Source: Candidatus Nitrospira neomarina (GTDB lineage Bacteria > Nitrospirota > Nitrospiria > Nitrospirales > UBA8639). From it: a stretch of 64,000 nt of DNA. The stretch's first letter is position 1, and the number at the start of each line of letters is the position of its first letter. Below are positions 44,421 through 53,276 of this stretch, in pieces. Both the position numbers and the translations under genes were made by a program. The notes under the pieces are model-generated. The model was not told the DNA's origin. It worked only from the letters and a program-made list of their open reading frames with translations, and searched no databases. The stretch covers positions 1-64,000 of the forward strand of contig NZ_CP116968.1 in assembly GCF_032051675.1 (NCBI RefSeq), given 5' to 3'.

Positions 44421-45704
44421 ATGTCGATGCCCAAAAATATTTTTGTCATAGGCCTGGATGAGTTTAACCTGGCCTTGCTCAAGCCGATCGGGTCGAAAAA
44501 ATCCTATGAATTTCATTCCCTGCTATCGGTTGAGGAGGTGAAAAGGCGGGAACACTACGATCCCGATGAATTGCTAGGAACAGCCGAAAAAAAGCTGAAA
44601 CTGTTTACGGGGACCATTGATGGGATCGTGGGATATTGGGATTTCCCCACGACCTGCCTCGTCCCGTTTCTGAATCAGAAGATGGGGTTGCCAGGGCCAA
44701 CCCTTGAGAGTGTCTTGAAATGTGAACACAAGTATTGGAGCCGGGTGGAGCAACAGCAGGTACTCACGGACATTCCAAAGTTCTGTGCGGTCAACCCGTT
44801 TGAAACCAATCCACGGTCCATGGTCGATTTGGCCTTTCCATGTTGGATAAAGCCGGTTAAAGCATTTGCCTCGCAATTGGGGTTTCGTATTCATAACGAC
44901 AAGGAATTTGAGAAGGCCATTGAGATCATCCGGCAAAAACTTTCCCACTTTGCCGAACCCTTCAATTATTTTCTCGACCAGGTTGTTTTGCCTCCATCGG
45001 TTGCGGGTATTGGTGGGGACTGGTGTATTGCTGAATCCATTGTTTCAGGACGGCAATGCACGCTTGAAGGATATGTGTATCAGGGGGAAGTCGAGGTCTA
45101 TGGTGTGATTGATTCCATCAGGGAGCCCAATCGCTCCACATTTGCCCGATACCAATATCCCTCGCAATTGCCCAAACGTATACAAAACCGGATGGGGGAC
45201 GTGGCTCAAAAAATTATGACACATCTAAAGTATGACCAGGCTCCCTTCAATATGGAGTTCTTTTACGATGAACCCCATGACCGTATCTGGCTGCTGGAAA
45301 TCAATCCGCGTATCTCTCAATCGCATTGCGATGTTTTTCGAAAAGTCGATGGCGCATCTCATCATGAGGTCATGATTGACCTGGCACTTGGGAAGAAACC
45401 GGAATTTCCGCATAGGGAAGGGGAGTTTGGTTGTGCGGGAAAATTTTTTCTTCGTGCTCATAAAGATGCGGTCCTGAAACATGTTCCGGGTGAAAAAGAA
45501 ATTCAACTGGTGAAAGAGCGGTTTCCCGGGAGCCTTGTCAATATTCATGTAAAAGAAGGCATGCGACTGTCAGAGTTGCCCAACCAGGAAAGCTATAGTT
45601 ATGAATTAGGCTATGTCTGTCTGGGGGCAAGCAATGAGCATGAACTGCTGGAGCGTTCCCGAACATGTCAGGAGTATTTGAAATTCACATATTCTCCTTC
45701 TTAG
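44421..45704 (+). CDS. ATP-grasp domain protein
   Basis: 427 residues. The N-terminal part (KNIFVIGLDEFNLALLKPIG) and DGIVGYWDFPTTCLVPFL form a Rossmann-like pre-ATP-grasp domain. The ATP-grasp core has FPCWIKPVKAFASQLGFRIH (nucleotide-binding Lys), VEVYGVIDSIREPNRSTFAR and the metal site FNMEFFYDEPHDRIWLLEIN with EINPR. The family ligates a carboxylate to an amine or thiol using ATP. The acceptor is unknown. It is transcribed alone and converges on the broken small gene at 45710. Confidence 0.85.
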   Translation: MSMPKNIFVIGLDEFNLALLKPIGSKKSYEFHSLLSVEEVKRREHYDPDELLGTAEKKLKLFTGTIDGIVGYWDFPTTCLVPFLNQKMGLPGPTLESVLKCEHKYWSRVEQQQVLTDIPKFCAVNPFETNPRSMVDLAFPCWIKPVKAFASQLGFRIHNDKEFEKAIEIIRQKLSHFAEPFNYFLDQVVLPPSVAGIGGDWCIAESIVSGRQCTLEGYVYQGEVEVYGVIDSIREPNRSTFARYQYPSQLPKRIQNRMGDVAQKIMTHLKYDQAPFNMEFFYDEPHDRIWLLEINPRISQSHCDVFRKVDGASHHEVMIDLALGKKPEFPHREGEFGCAGKFFLRAHKDAVLKHVPGEKEIQLVKERFPGSLVNIHVKEGMRLSELPNQESYSYELGYVCLGASNEHELLERSRTCQEYLKFTYSPS

Positions 45705-45709
45705 GCTTG

Positions 45710-46024
45710 TTACCGTTCTTCTTGCATGTTGACCTTTTCCAAAAACGCCTCAAGTTCCGAATTGGCGTAGATGCCATAGGCATCGACAATGGTTCCCCGC
45801 AAACCATCATGCGTTTCGACGGCATACACCACCGACTCATCATCGGAATCACTGATGCCTTCAAACCGATGATGCTCACGGATTAAGAGTTCTTCCGGTT
45901 TGAACGTCTTCCAGCTTTCTATAGCTCAAAAGGTATGATGAAGAAAGGTAAAGTTGGTGGTAAAGCCCCGGCTTCTTAATCCCTTTGACGCTTCGGTCAT
46001 TGTCATATATTCATGATGTGACAT
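45710..46024 (-). pseudogene. Small conserved protein with one in-frame TGA
   Basis: The minus-strand frame from ATG 46022-46024 (AAAGGAG upstream) reads 32 residues, TGA at 45926-45928, then 71 more codons to TAA. Both sides fit one protein: MTMTEASKGLRSRGFTTNFT before the stop; FKPEELLIREHHRFEGISDS, DDESVVYAVETHDGLRGTIV and DAYGIYAN after it. This is the small family often mislabelled phosphoribosylpyrophosphate synthetase (about 100 residues; RFEG-SD-DD--VVYAI). The single stop makes it a probable pseudogene; a coding alternative is read-through. It is 90 bases below ppsA. Confidence 0.6.
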
Positions 46025-46114
46025 GGCGTCTATGGCTCCTTTCTCTTTTGGTGGGTACGTGGGAGCGTGACATCCTCCTTCTTGGTCAACCTTTTCGATG
46101 GCGGCGTCTTAGGA

Positions 46115-48538
46115 TCAATTCTTATTTAAAGACTGTTCCATTTCCAGAATTTTGACCGTGGTTTTGAGAATAGCATCGGGATTCAAGGAGATGCTGTCGA
46201 TGCCCTGTTCCACCAGGAACTGCGCAAACTCGGGATAGTCACTGGGGGCCTGGCCACAGATGCCGATCTTCCGCCCTTTGGTCTTCGCGGCCTTTATGAC
46301 CTGGGCGATGAATGTTTTGACTGCGGGATTACGCTCATCAAACACATGAGCCACAATTTCTGAATCCCGGTCCACGCCCAGCACCAACTGTGTCAAATCA
46401 TTTGAGCCGATGGAAAATCCATCGAAGATCCCGGCAAAGTCTTCGGCCAGAATGACATTACTGGGAATTTCGCACATCACATAGACTTCCAGGCCCTTGT
46501 CGCCACGTTTCAGTCCCTGCTTGGCCATTTCCTCGAGAACCTTTTTGCCTTCCTCAACTGTCCGGCAAAATGGAATCATCAGCTTCACGTTCGTGAGTCC
46601 CATCTTTTCCCTGACTTTTTTCATGGCCTGACATTCCAAGGCAAAGCCGTCCCGGTAACGGGGATCGTAGTAGCGGGACGCGCCACGAAATCCGAGCATG
46701 GGGTTCTCCTCTGTCGGTTCATAAGCCCTGCCGCCAATTAAATTCGCGTATTCGTTCGACTTAAAGTCGCTCATGCGGACAATGACGTCTTTGGGGTAGA
46801 AGGCTGCCCCGATCATCCCGACCCCTTGAGCGAGTTTGTCGATAAAGTATTGCCTTTTGTCGGGATAGGCCGTGGTGAGATGATCAATCTCAGCTTTTAC
46901 GCCGGCATCCTTTATTCGGCCATACTCCAGCAACGCCAAGGGATGGATTTTTATGAAGGTGCTGATAATAAATTCTAGGCGAGCCAACCCGACGCCGTCA
47001 TTGGGAATACCGGCAAGCGAAAAGGCTTCTTCAGGATTTCCAATATTCATCATGACTTTGGTGCGGGGATGACCCAAATTTTTCAGAGAAACCCGCTCGA
47101 CATCAAATGGGAGCCGGCCTTCATAGACGAACCCGGTGTCACCTTCCGCACAAGACACCGTCACCGATTGCTCGTTCTTGAGGGCGTCGGTCGCCCGCTC
47201 TGCCCCGACGATGGCCGGAAGACCGAGTTCCCGACTGACGATCGCCGCATGGCAGGTCCGTCCTCCTCGATTGGTTACGATGGCCGACGCTTTTTTCATG
47301 ATCGGTTCCCAGTCCGGATCGGTTTTGTCTGTAACCAACACGTCTCCTTCTCGAAAGTCCTGCAGGTGTTGGACATGGGTGATGACCCGAACCGCGCCCT
47401 GACCGATTTTCTCTCCCACGCTCCGGCCTTGAATGAGAACCTGTCCCCGCTTGGTCAGGTGATAGGTTTCCATCACATCGGGATCTTTTCTGGACTGAAC
47501 CGTTTCGGGCCGGGCTTGGACAATGAACAGCTCCCCTGTCTGTCCGTCCTTGGCCCATTCGATGTCCATGGGACACACTCGGCCTTTCTTCTCGCTGTAA
47601 TGGTCTTCAATGAGGCAACCCCATCGGGCCAATGTCAGAATTTCCTCATGGTTCATGGCAAAACGGTTTCGGTCATCGGGGGAGACCGGCACGTTTTTGA
47701 CCATCTTGCTTCCCCCGATATCATAAATCAGTTTGAATTCCTTGCTTCCCGCAATTTTATGAAGAATGGGCTGAAACCCCTGCTTGAGGGTGGGCTTAAA
47801 GACATAATACTCATCAGGATTAACGGCGCCTTGCACGACATTTTCCCCAAGCCCATAGGAGGCGTTAATCAGAACAACATCGGGGAAGCCGGTTTCCGTA
47901 TCAATCGTGAAGAGCACGCCTGCTGAGGCCAAATCGGAACGCACCATTTGTTGCACCCCGATAGACAGGGCGATTTGGAGATGGTCGAACCCTTTATCGA
48001 CTCGATAGGAAATGGCCCGGTCGGTGAACAACGACGCAAAGCATCGCTTGCAGGTTTCAAGGAGCGCCTGATGGCCCTGCACATTGAGATAGGTTTCTTG
48101 TTGTCCGGCAAAACTGGCATCCGGTAAATCCTCCGCTGTCGCACTGCTTCGTACGGCGACGTCGGCTCCTTCGGTTGATTGGGTACTCAGTCGGGCATAG
48201 GCTTCCTCTATGGCCTGTTCGATTGCTGGAGGAAGGGTTGCACCAATAATCGCCTGTCGGATTTGTCGCCCTCGTTGACGGAGGTTGGACATATCCCCGG
48301 TATCCAGGTCGCCCAGGATCTGTTGGATTTTGGTGTCGAGTCCGGCCTCACGAAGCACATAGCGATAGGCCTCAGCCGTGATGGCGAAACCGTTGGGAAT
48401 CCTGACCCCCTGGGGAGTGAGCTCCCGGTACATTTCGCCAAGAGAGGCATTTTTACCTCCCACTCGACTGATATCCTGTAAGCCAATTTCTTCAAACCAG
48501 AGGATGTAGGATTCAGGTGATGAGGCAGGAGGTTTCAT
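46115..48538 (-). CDS. ppsA: Phosphoenolpyruvate synthase
   Basis: 807 residues. The N-terminal ATP-binding domain has ISRVGGKNASLGEMYREL and VAVRSSATAEDLPDASFAGQ. The swivelling His domain has GGRTCHAAIVSRELGLPAIV with phospho-His430. The PEP/pyruvate domain has RMSDFKSNEYANLIGG, MLGFRGASRYYDPRYRD and the acid/base Cys in KIGICGQAPSDYP. It makes PEP from pyruvate and ATP, giving AMP and phosphate, the entry to gluconeogenesis. Length and motif order separate it from PPDK. It is next to the coiled-coil/zinc gene at 48591, possibly one operon. Confidence 0.97.
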   Translation of the reverse strand: MKPPASSPESYILWFEEIGLQDISRVGGKNASLGEMYRELTPQGVRIPNGFAITAEAYRYVLREAGLDTKIQQILGDLDTGDMSNLRQRGRQIRQAIIGATLPPAIEQAIEEAYARLSTQSTEGADVAVRSSATAEDLPDASFAGQQETYLNVQGHQALLETCKRCFASLFTDRAISYRVDKGFDHLQIALSIGVQQMVRSDLASAGVLFTIDTETGFPDVVLINASYGLGENVVQGAVNPDEYYVFKPTLKQGFQPILHKIAGSKEFKLIYDIGGSKMVKNVPVSPDDRNRFAMNHEEILTLARWGCLIEDHYSEKKGRVCPMDIEWAKDGQTGELFIVQARPETVQSRKDPDVMETYHLTKRGQVLIQGRSVGEKIGQGAVRVITHVQHLQDFREGDVLVTDKTDPDWEPIMKKASAIVTNRGGRTCHAAIVSRELGLPAIVGAERATDALKNEQSVTVSCAEGDTGFVYEGRLPFDVERVSLKNLGHPRTKVMMNIGNPEEAFSLAGIPNDGVGLARLEFIISTFIKIHPLALLEYGRIKDAGVKAEIDHLTTAYPDKRQYFIDKLAQGVGMIGAAFYPKDVIVRMSDFKSNEYANLIGGRAYEPTEENPMLGFRGASRYYDPRYRDGFALECQAMKKVREKMGLTNVKLMIPFCRTVEEGKKVLEEMAKQGLKRGDKGLEVYVMCEIPSNVILAEDFAGIFDGFSIGSNDLTQLVLGVDRDSEIVAHVFDERNPAVKTFIAQVIKAAKTKGRKIGICGQAPSDYPEFAQFLVEQGIDSISLNPDAILKTTVKILEMEQSLNKN

Positions 48539-48590
48539 ACCAATGACGTTCCTTTTTTATATTTCAAAACCAGTAAAACGGCATGGCCAC

Positions 48591-48974
48591 TCAATACACA
48601 TCGTAAGGGTCGAAGGCGGTCATTGCCGTACCCGGTGCCTGTCGACCGGAAAGCGAAAGTGTTTTCCCGCAAATGGGACAGGTGAATTGTTCAACCTTTG
48701 TTTCATTTGAATAGTGGCTGCTGGCCATCACCTGAGGGGGCCATGTGCAGTGACAGAGTTGAAAGCCCAGGGATTGCCCCATGGCTGCATGACCAACCTG
48801 TATCATCCGTTCCGCTTCTTCAATCTTTTTTTGAATGGTTTTTCTTTGTTCGCCTGACGGCAGATGATCGTTCGCGGAATGGACGAGGGCCATGGCCTCC
48901 TTTAAGGAGGTCAACCCTTTCGTGAAGGCTTCCAAGACCTTGAGAAGACTCTGTTCCCTTTGAGCGTGATCCAT
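48591..48974 (-). CDS. Coiled-coil protein with C-terminal zinc ribbon
   Basis: 127 residues. The N-terminal 60 are helical and charged (LLKVLEAFTKGLTSLKEAMA and KKIEEAERMIQVGH). The C-terminal part has FTCPICGKTLSLSG; the earlier pair LCHCTW could complete a zinc site. RBS AAGGGG precedes the ATG. It lies between RtcB and PEP synthase genes, same strand. No family recognised. Confidence 0.75.
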   Translation of the reverse strand: MDHAQREQSLLKVLEAFTKGLTSLKEAMALVHSANDHLPSGEQRKTIQKKIEEAERMIQVGHAAMGQSLGFQLCHCTWPPQVMASSHYSNETKVEQFTCPICGKTLSLSGRQAPGTAMTAFDPYDVY

Positions 48975-49060
48975 ACCAATTTCCCCTTGTCTTGATGCTT
49001 GTGTTGATGAACGATGCGATGGCGGCGTCCCTGGTACAGTTGTTTGAGATGGTCAAACTC

Positions 49061-50491
49061 TTATCCCTTAATGCAGATTAACGGGCGCATTTTCGCTACC
49101 TTACGGGCCAAGTGCGCCTGTTCAGCCGCATCGACCACGGCGGTGACGTCTTTATAGGCACCCGGCGCTTCTTCGGCGACCCCCCGTGCGGATGGACTTC
49201 TGATCAGGATTCCCTGAGCCGCTAATTCCTGAATCACCCTCTGACCTTTCCATTGGCGGGTGGCTTGATGACGACTCATACTGCGCCCTGCTCCATGGCA
49301 GGCGGACCCATAGGCCAAACCCATGCCTTCTTTCGTTCCGACCAAAAGATAGGAGGCTGTACCCATGGTTCCCCCGATAAGGACTGGTTGACCGAAAGCT
49401 TGGAGATCAGGAGGGATGGCAGCATGTCCCGGACCAAACGCACGCGTGGCACCTTTCCGATGGACAAAGACGCGCCGACTCCGGCCGCCGATTTGATGCT
49501 CCTCCATTTTGCAGGTGTTGTGTGACACATCGTAGAGCAGCGGCAGGGATGTCTGAGGAAAAATTTCCGAAAAGGCTTGGCGCACTAAATGCGTGACGAT
49601 TTCACGATTGGCTAAGGCACAATTCATCGCCGCTCGCATGACCCCTAAATACTCCTGCCCCAAGGGGGAGTCGATCGGGGCACAGGCCAATTCGCGGTCC
49701 GGCAATGTAATGCCATACTGGCTTGCCGCCACCACCATTTTCTTGAGGTATTCGGTGCCGATTTGATGCCCAAGCCCTCGGGATCCGCAATGAATGCTGA
49801 CAAGGATATCTCCGGAATGAATCCCGAGTTTTTCCGACAAGGGATCGTGATAGGTTTCCACGACCTCCTGAATTTCCAAATAATGATTCCCTGATCCTAA
49901 CGTGCCCATTTCGTCCTGCTGGCGCTTCTTGGCCTGATCGGATACGTACGCGGGTTTTGCCCCGGTCATGCAGCCGTGCTCTTCGATGTGCGATAAATCT
50001 TTTGCTGTCCCATAGCCTCGTTGGACCGCCCATTGAGCGCCTCCGGCGAGCATGTCATCCATTTCCTTGGGTTTCAGGTGCAATCGACCGGTACTCCCCA
50101 CGCCTGCGGGCACCTGTGCAAATAAGAGGTCTGCCAGTTTTTCTTTCACAGGAGTAATATCCTCCGTCCGTAAACCCGTATAGAGGGCCCGTACGCCGCA
50201 GGAAATATCAAACCCCACACCGCCGGCCGACACCACCCCGCCCTGTTGAGGGTCGAAGGCAGCGACTCCGCCTATGGGAAACCCGTAGCCCCAATGAGCG
50301 TCGGGCATGGCAAACGAGGCTTGGACAATTCCCGGGAGTGTGGCCACATTGACGACCTGTTCATACACCTTCAGATCCATGTCACGGATGAGTGACTCAT
50401 CTGCATAAATAATTCCCGGCACCCGCATCCTTCCCTTCTGAGGAATGTGCCACTCATACGCAGAGACACGGGACAAGAGATTCAGGTCCAT
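49061..50491 (-). CDS. rtcB: RNA-splicing ligase RtcB
   Basis: 476 residues. RtcB joins 2',3'-cyclic phosphate or 3'-phosphate and 5'-OH RNA ends using GTP and Mn2+. Visible motifs: MPDAHWGYGFPIGGVAAFD, GGVGFDISCGVRAL (metal Asp95 and Cys98), GSGNHYLEIQ, HCGSRGLGHQIG, YDVSHN and HRKGATRAFGPG. The guanylylated His is likely in LAYGSACHGAGR. The C-terminal DVTAVVDAAEQAHLA is complete. Archease is upstream on the same strand, its known partner for multiple turnover. Confidence 0.97.
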   Translation of the reverse strand: MDLNLLSRVSAYEWHIPQKGRMRVPGIIYADESLIRDMDLKVYEQVVNVATLPGIVQASFAMPDAHWGYGFPIGGVAAFDPQQGGVVSAGGVGFDISCGVRALYTGLRTEDITPVKEKLADLLFAQVPAGVGSTGRLHLKPKEMDDMLAGGAQWAVQRGYGTAKDLSHIEEHGCMTGAKPAYVSDQAKKRQQDEMGTLGSGNHYLEIQEVVETYHDPLSEKLGIHSGDILVSIHCGSRGLGHQIGTEYLKKMVVAASQYGITLPDRELACAPIDSPLGQEYLGVMRAAMNCALANREIVTHLVRQAFSEIFPQTSLPLLYDVSHNTCKMEEHQIGGRSRRVFVHRKGATRAFGPGHAAIPPDLQAFGQPVLIGGTMGTASYLLVGTKEGMGLAYGSACHGAGRSMSRHQATRQWKGQRVIQELAAQGILIRSPSARGVAEEAPGAYKDVTAVVDAAEQAHLARKVAKMRPLICIKG

Positions 50492-50576
50492 ACGGTTTGC
50501 CGCAAAAAAGAAGAGTGGATCAATCGGTGCCCTGACATAGTCGGCTCACCATGCATGCGATTTTTCACTCACAACA

Positions 50577-51011
50577 TTAGACATCCACGACACATTGGGC
50601 AACCCAGCCGTTTCCCTCAATTTGCCGGACCGATAATTCGGTATAGGTGGCCCCTTTGATTTCTACGGCTGGTTCATGTTTGATTCGATCGATTGGTTCC
50701 CCTCGCGCAATGGCTTTGAGGTGATGATCCGTGATCGTGACGTCAAACCGGCCGAATACCATGTGACCGCATGCCATTTCATAGATAAGGGCATTCAGCC
50801 AATCGACCAGTAATAATTCATCATCCGGCGCGTCGCAGGTGAAATGGCGCTCCATCAGAGGATCGACCTGTCGGGGATCCGTCACGACAGCCGTCAGAGC
50901 TACGGCAGCCTGTTCAAAGGCTTGGGGCTTGGTGATTCCGAAACCACGAATCCCCATATCCGCCTCATGGGGAAAATGCTCCCACCCTCTTGAAGCCTCA
51001 AGGCCGTCCAT
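50577..51011 (-). CDS. Archease
   Basis: 144 residues from an ATG near the conserved start (a TTG 13 codons upstream is possible). WEHFPHEADMGIRGFG is the archease metal motif (H-x-D), with DELLLVDWLNALIYEM and the C-terminal IKHEPAVEIKGATYTELSVR completing the fold; the final Asp is in CVVDV. Archease accelerates RtcB guanylylation. The genes are 86 bases apart on one strand. Confidence 0.93.
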   Translation of the reverse strand: MDGLEASRGWEHFPHEADMGIRGFGITKPQAFEQAAVALTAVVTDPRQVDPLMERHFTCDAPDDELLLVDWLNALIYEMACGHMVFGRFDVTITDHHLKAIARGEPIDRIKHEPAVEIKGATYTELSVRQIEGNGWVAQCVVDV

Positions 51012-51050
51012 GTGTGTCAATAGCCGGTTGTCAGCCTGAGCTTCAAGCAA

Positions 51051-51242
51051 AGGAGTGTTGAATAAAAAGGATGTTTAAGGGCAAATTTGCCCAGGATTAA
51101 ATTACTCATCAAAGGCTCCGGGTCGGTTCAAAAAAGTCCGTCCAGCAAGGCCGCAGCCGTTTTTTCGCGCGGAGCGTAGGCTTAGTACGTGAGCACGGGA
51201 AAATGGCGAGCACGCCGCTGGCGGCTTTTTTCAACAGATCCA
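51051..51242. repeat. Intergenic repeat, copy 2
   Basis: AGGAGTGTTGAATAA at 51051, TAAGGGCAAATTTGCCCA at 51075-51092 and GGCGGCTTTTTTCAACAG near 51221-51238 recur from 16134-16221. The middle is GC-rich and contains inverted pieces (GCACGGG, GGCGAGCACGCCGCTGGC). No gene is in 51012-51393. Confidence 0.5.
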
Positions 51243-51298
51243 GCAAAGGACCTGTGCCCAAGTTGACGGCACCATAGCTCAGCCACATCCTTCAGTGA

Positions 51299-51355
51299 AC
51301 CTTGCCCTGAGCCCCTTCGACTGCGCTCATGGCAGGCTTGTCGAATGGGTCAGCA
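51299..51355. repeat. REP-like inverted repeat
   Basis: CCCCTTCGAC (about 51312-51321) and GTCGAATGGG (51340-51349) form a 9-of-10 inverted repeat around CTGCGCTCATGGCAGGC. The sequence CCTGAGC-CCTTCGAC-GCTCA is a form seen in many bacterial extragenic palindromes. Lies just after dodecin on the opposite side. Confidence 0.4.
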
Positions 51356-51393
51356 TGACAAGGAGCGGGAAGCCATCTGCCTTTTGTTTCTGG

Positions 51394-51597
51394 CTATTCC
51401 AGCAGGAACGATATGTTCGCGTTAATTCGATATTTGGTGATCTTGTTATTTTCCACTTTGGCTTCCATATCTTTGATGTAAATTGATTTTATGCCGTGCA
51501 CGCTTTTGGCTGCTTTGGTCACGGCGTACGAAGCCGCATCCTCCCAACTCTTGTCTGATTCTGCTAACACTTCGATCACTTTTAACATATCTGACAT
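51394..51597 (-). CDS. Dodecin
   Basis: 67 residues: MSDMLKVIEVLAESDKSWED, TKAAKSVHGIKSIYIKDMEA, and the strand KITKYRINANISFLLE. Dodecins form hollow dodecamers that store flavin; the family Trp in SWEDA that stacks on flavin is present. RBS TAAGGAGG is optimal. Transcribed on the minus strand with archease downstream after the repeats; the cytochromes are upstream. Confidence 0.95.
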   Translation of the reverse strand: MSDMLKVIEVLAESDKSWEDAASYAVTKAAKSVHGIKSIYIKDMEAKVENNKITKYRINANISFLLE

Positions 51598-51668
51598 GGC
51601 TGAACCTCCTTAATATGAAATATAAAAATGAATGATAAACCGCTTCCCTGGAGACAGTGGTTGAGACA

Positions 51669-52070
51669 TTATCCGTGCCTCTCTGTTGAAGGATGAAGTT
51701 TGGCAATGGGATTAAAGGGAGCAAGGATTCTGATATATCGCAAGACATCCCAGCGCTCATCTTCCGTCAGGCGCTCTGACCACCCATGCATGGGAGAAAA
51801 TACGGCTCCATAGGTAATCACAGTCATCAATTCCCAATCGGTTTTTGATCGTGATTCCAACGAGTGAAAATTCGCGGGCTGTACCAACAAGAATTGGGTG
51901 TCCGGCCCGTCACCTGCCCCCTTTGGTCCATGGCAGTTCACGCAATGTTTTTCAAACAGGACTTGCCCATTTCGAGGGTTGCCTGGAACTTCTTGACTGA
52001 ACACCAGAATGGGCCAGGCCATGATGAGGATGAAACTGAGAAACCCAAGGTATTTGTGTGGTTGATGCAT
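51669..52070 (-). CDS. Small periplasmic cytochrome c
   Basis: 133 residues. Signal peptide (YLGFLSFILIMAWPILVFS), one heme motif CVNCH at about residue 43, followed by GPKGAGDGP, and a candidate axial Met in VFSPMHGW. The C-terminal helix EDERWDVLRYIR is usual for class I cytochromes c. It is adjacent to a second monoheme cytochrome, both minus strand and 60 bases apart. The partner oxidoreductase is not visible. Confidence 0.9.
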   Translation of the reverse strand: MHQPHKYLGFLSFILIMAWPILVFSQEVPGNPRNGQVLFEKHCVNCHGPKGAGDGPDTQFLLVQPANFHSLESRSKTDWELMTVITYGAVFSPMHGWSERLTEDERWDVLRYIRILAPFNPIAKLHPSTERHG

Positions 52071-52132
52071 GATGTCCTCCTGCTCGCTTAACTGTGGGGA
52101 TCTTCATCTATGGACGGTCAGAGTCTTCATCC

Positions 52133-52570
52133 TCATGGCTCCTGGATAGATTCCAGGTACGACAGCAATTGCCAGATTCGCCCTCGTACTTGGTCGGCCC
52201 ACTCCGTTTCAATCGAGACTTCATCATCCGGTATTCGGAACCATATTCCAAACACCGGCATATCACGCGTGCCATGACTCGGAATATGATCGCGCCCATC
52301 GATCGTGCGGTACGCGTGCCAAAAGGGAAATGATCCACCATGGTTGGCTGATAACCTGGTCAGATCCGCCGGCTTGGGCTTCAAAGATGCAGAAAGAGGA
52401 CCGTCTCCCTTGCCCTGGGTTCCATGACAGGATACGCAGAATTTTTGAAAGAGGTGCCTCCCTCCGGCTAAGACATCCTGTTCCTGAGCCCATGCCGAAC
52501 TCATCCCCATCCCCAAGATCAGCAGGGCGAGGCTCCCATTCCGCTGGAGAAGGCTAAGCAAATGATTCAT
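52133..52570 (-). CDS. Small periplasmic cytochrome c
   Basis: 145 residues from an ATG after the zinc-ribbon gene; the open frame extends further upstream. Signal peptide (SLALLILGMGMSSAWA), heme motif CVSCH with GTQGKGDGP, and probable axial Met in RDMPVFGIWF. The HFRTIDG-like AYRTIDGRDHIPSHGTRDMP segment is seen in soluble cytochromes of the cbb3/nitrite-oxidiser type. Its neighbour cytochrome at 51669 is related in the GxGDGP turn. Confidence 0.88.
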   Translation of the reverse strand: MNHLLSLLQRNGSLALLILGMGMSSAWAQEQDVLAGGRHLFQKFCVSCHGTQGKGDGPLSASLKPKPADLTRLSANHGGSFPFWHAYRTIDGRDHIPSHGTRDMPVFGIWFRIPDDEVSIETEWADQVRGRIWQLLSYLESIQEP

Positions 52571-52598
52571 AGTGCATCCGCTGGGTAAATGAAGCCAT

Positions 52599-52793
52599 TT
52601 AGGCAACCTCTTGAGCATGTTTGGGGGAGGATTTGTCTTGGCCATGTTTGCGATTGGATAGGGTTTGCACATCAAAGATTTCCCCGCAATTTACACATCG
52701 CCATTCATAAATCCACACAGTGTTATGAATATTTTCCATATTCAGACAGGTATCCATGACCATCAACCCATGGCAGCGGGAACAATCCATCAT
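52599..52793 (-). CDS. Small zinc-ribbon protein
   Basis: 64 residues from ATG after GGGAGG. MMDCSRCHGLMVMDTCLNME and YEWRCVNCGEIFDVQTLSNR place CxxC pairs with the same spacing as the proteins at 41900 and 43905. The basic tail differs. It lacks the GTAAC operator, so the three paralogs are not all under the HxlR site. Confidence 0.75.
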   Translation of the reverse strand: MMDCSRCHGLMVMDTCLNMENIHNTVWIYEWRCVNCGEIFDVQTLSNRKHGQDKSSPKHAQEVA

Positions 52794-53276
52794 GTCACCT
52801 CCCGGTATCAGTTTTTTCCCAAGGTATGTTCCTAAAGCAATAAAATGTATAACCCCTTTCAGCATGCCGTCTCAGTTTGTGAGCGAGGGAGAACATGAAT
52901 CCAATAACAAAGAGGATCTATCAAACCTTATGCCAAACCCGGAATATGGATTCGGGACGGAAAGAATGTTGAGGAATTTGGGCAGCAAAAGAATGCCCAA
53001 TCCCTTTGGGAATGGGGCGAAACCAAAAATAACCAGCGACGAAACCTTGAACCGGAATACAGTTAACCAGGCATGGTACGGCGGAGAAAAGAACGGGGAA
53101 AGAAGCAAATGTCAGTGGAACTGCCTGCGTACTGTAGCATCTTTCCCCAGAGCTTTCGAACAGTTGGTCCCAGTCTTCCTCACCCTGGATCCATTCGACA
53201 TACGAAAAATATATGTCTGGGACAGGCTATCGAAGAGGATGTATGGAGTGAGATTCCCGTCAACACCGGATGCTTG
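52794..53276. other. Intergenic region, no firm gene
   Basis: 483 bases upstream of the zinc-ribbon gene and below the superoxide dismutase stop. A plus-strand open frame (52756-53280) overlaps the zinc-ribbon gene in antisense and has no family character. I annotate nothing. Confidence 0.4.

Noticed and set aside
44181-44516. Minus-strand open frame of 111 codons
   Set aside because: It overlaps the ATP-grasp start and the duplicated operator, and looks like a shadow frame.
45926-45928. The in-frame TGA as a selenocysteine codon
   Set aside because: I see no strong stem-loop with a GU-containing loop at the right distance, and the aligned family position is not a clear Cys. A nonsense mutation is simpler.
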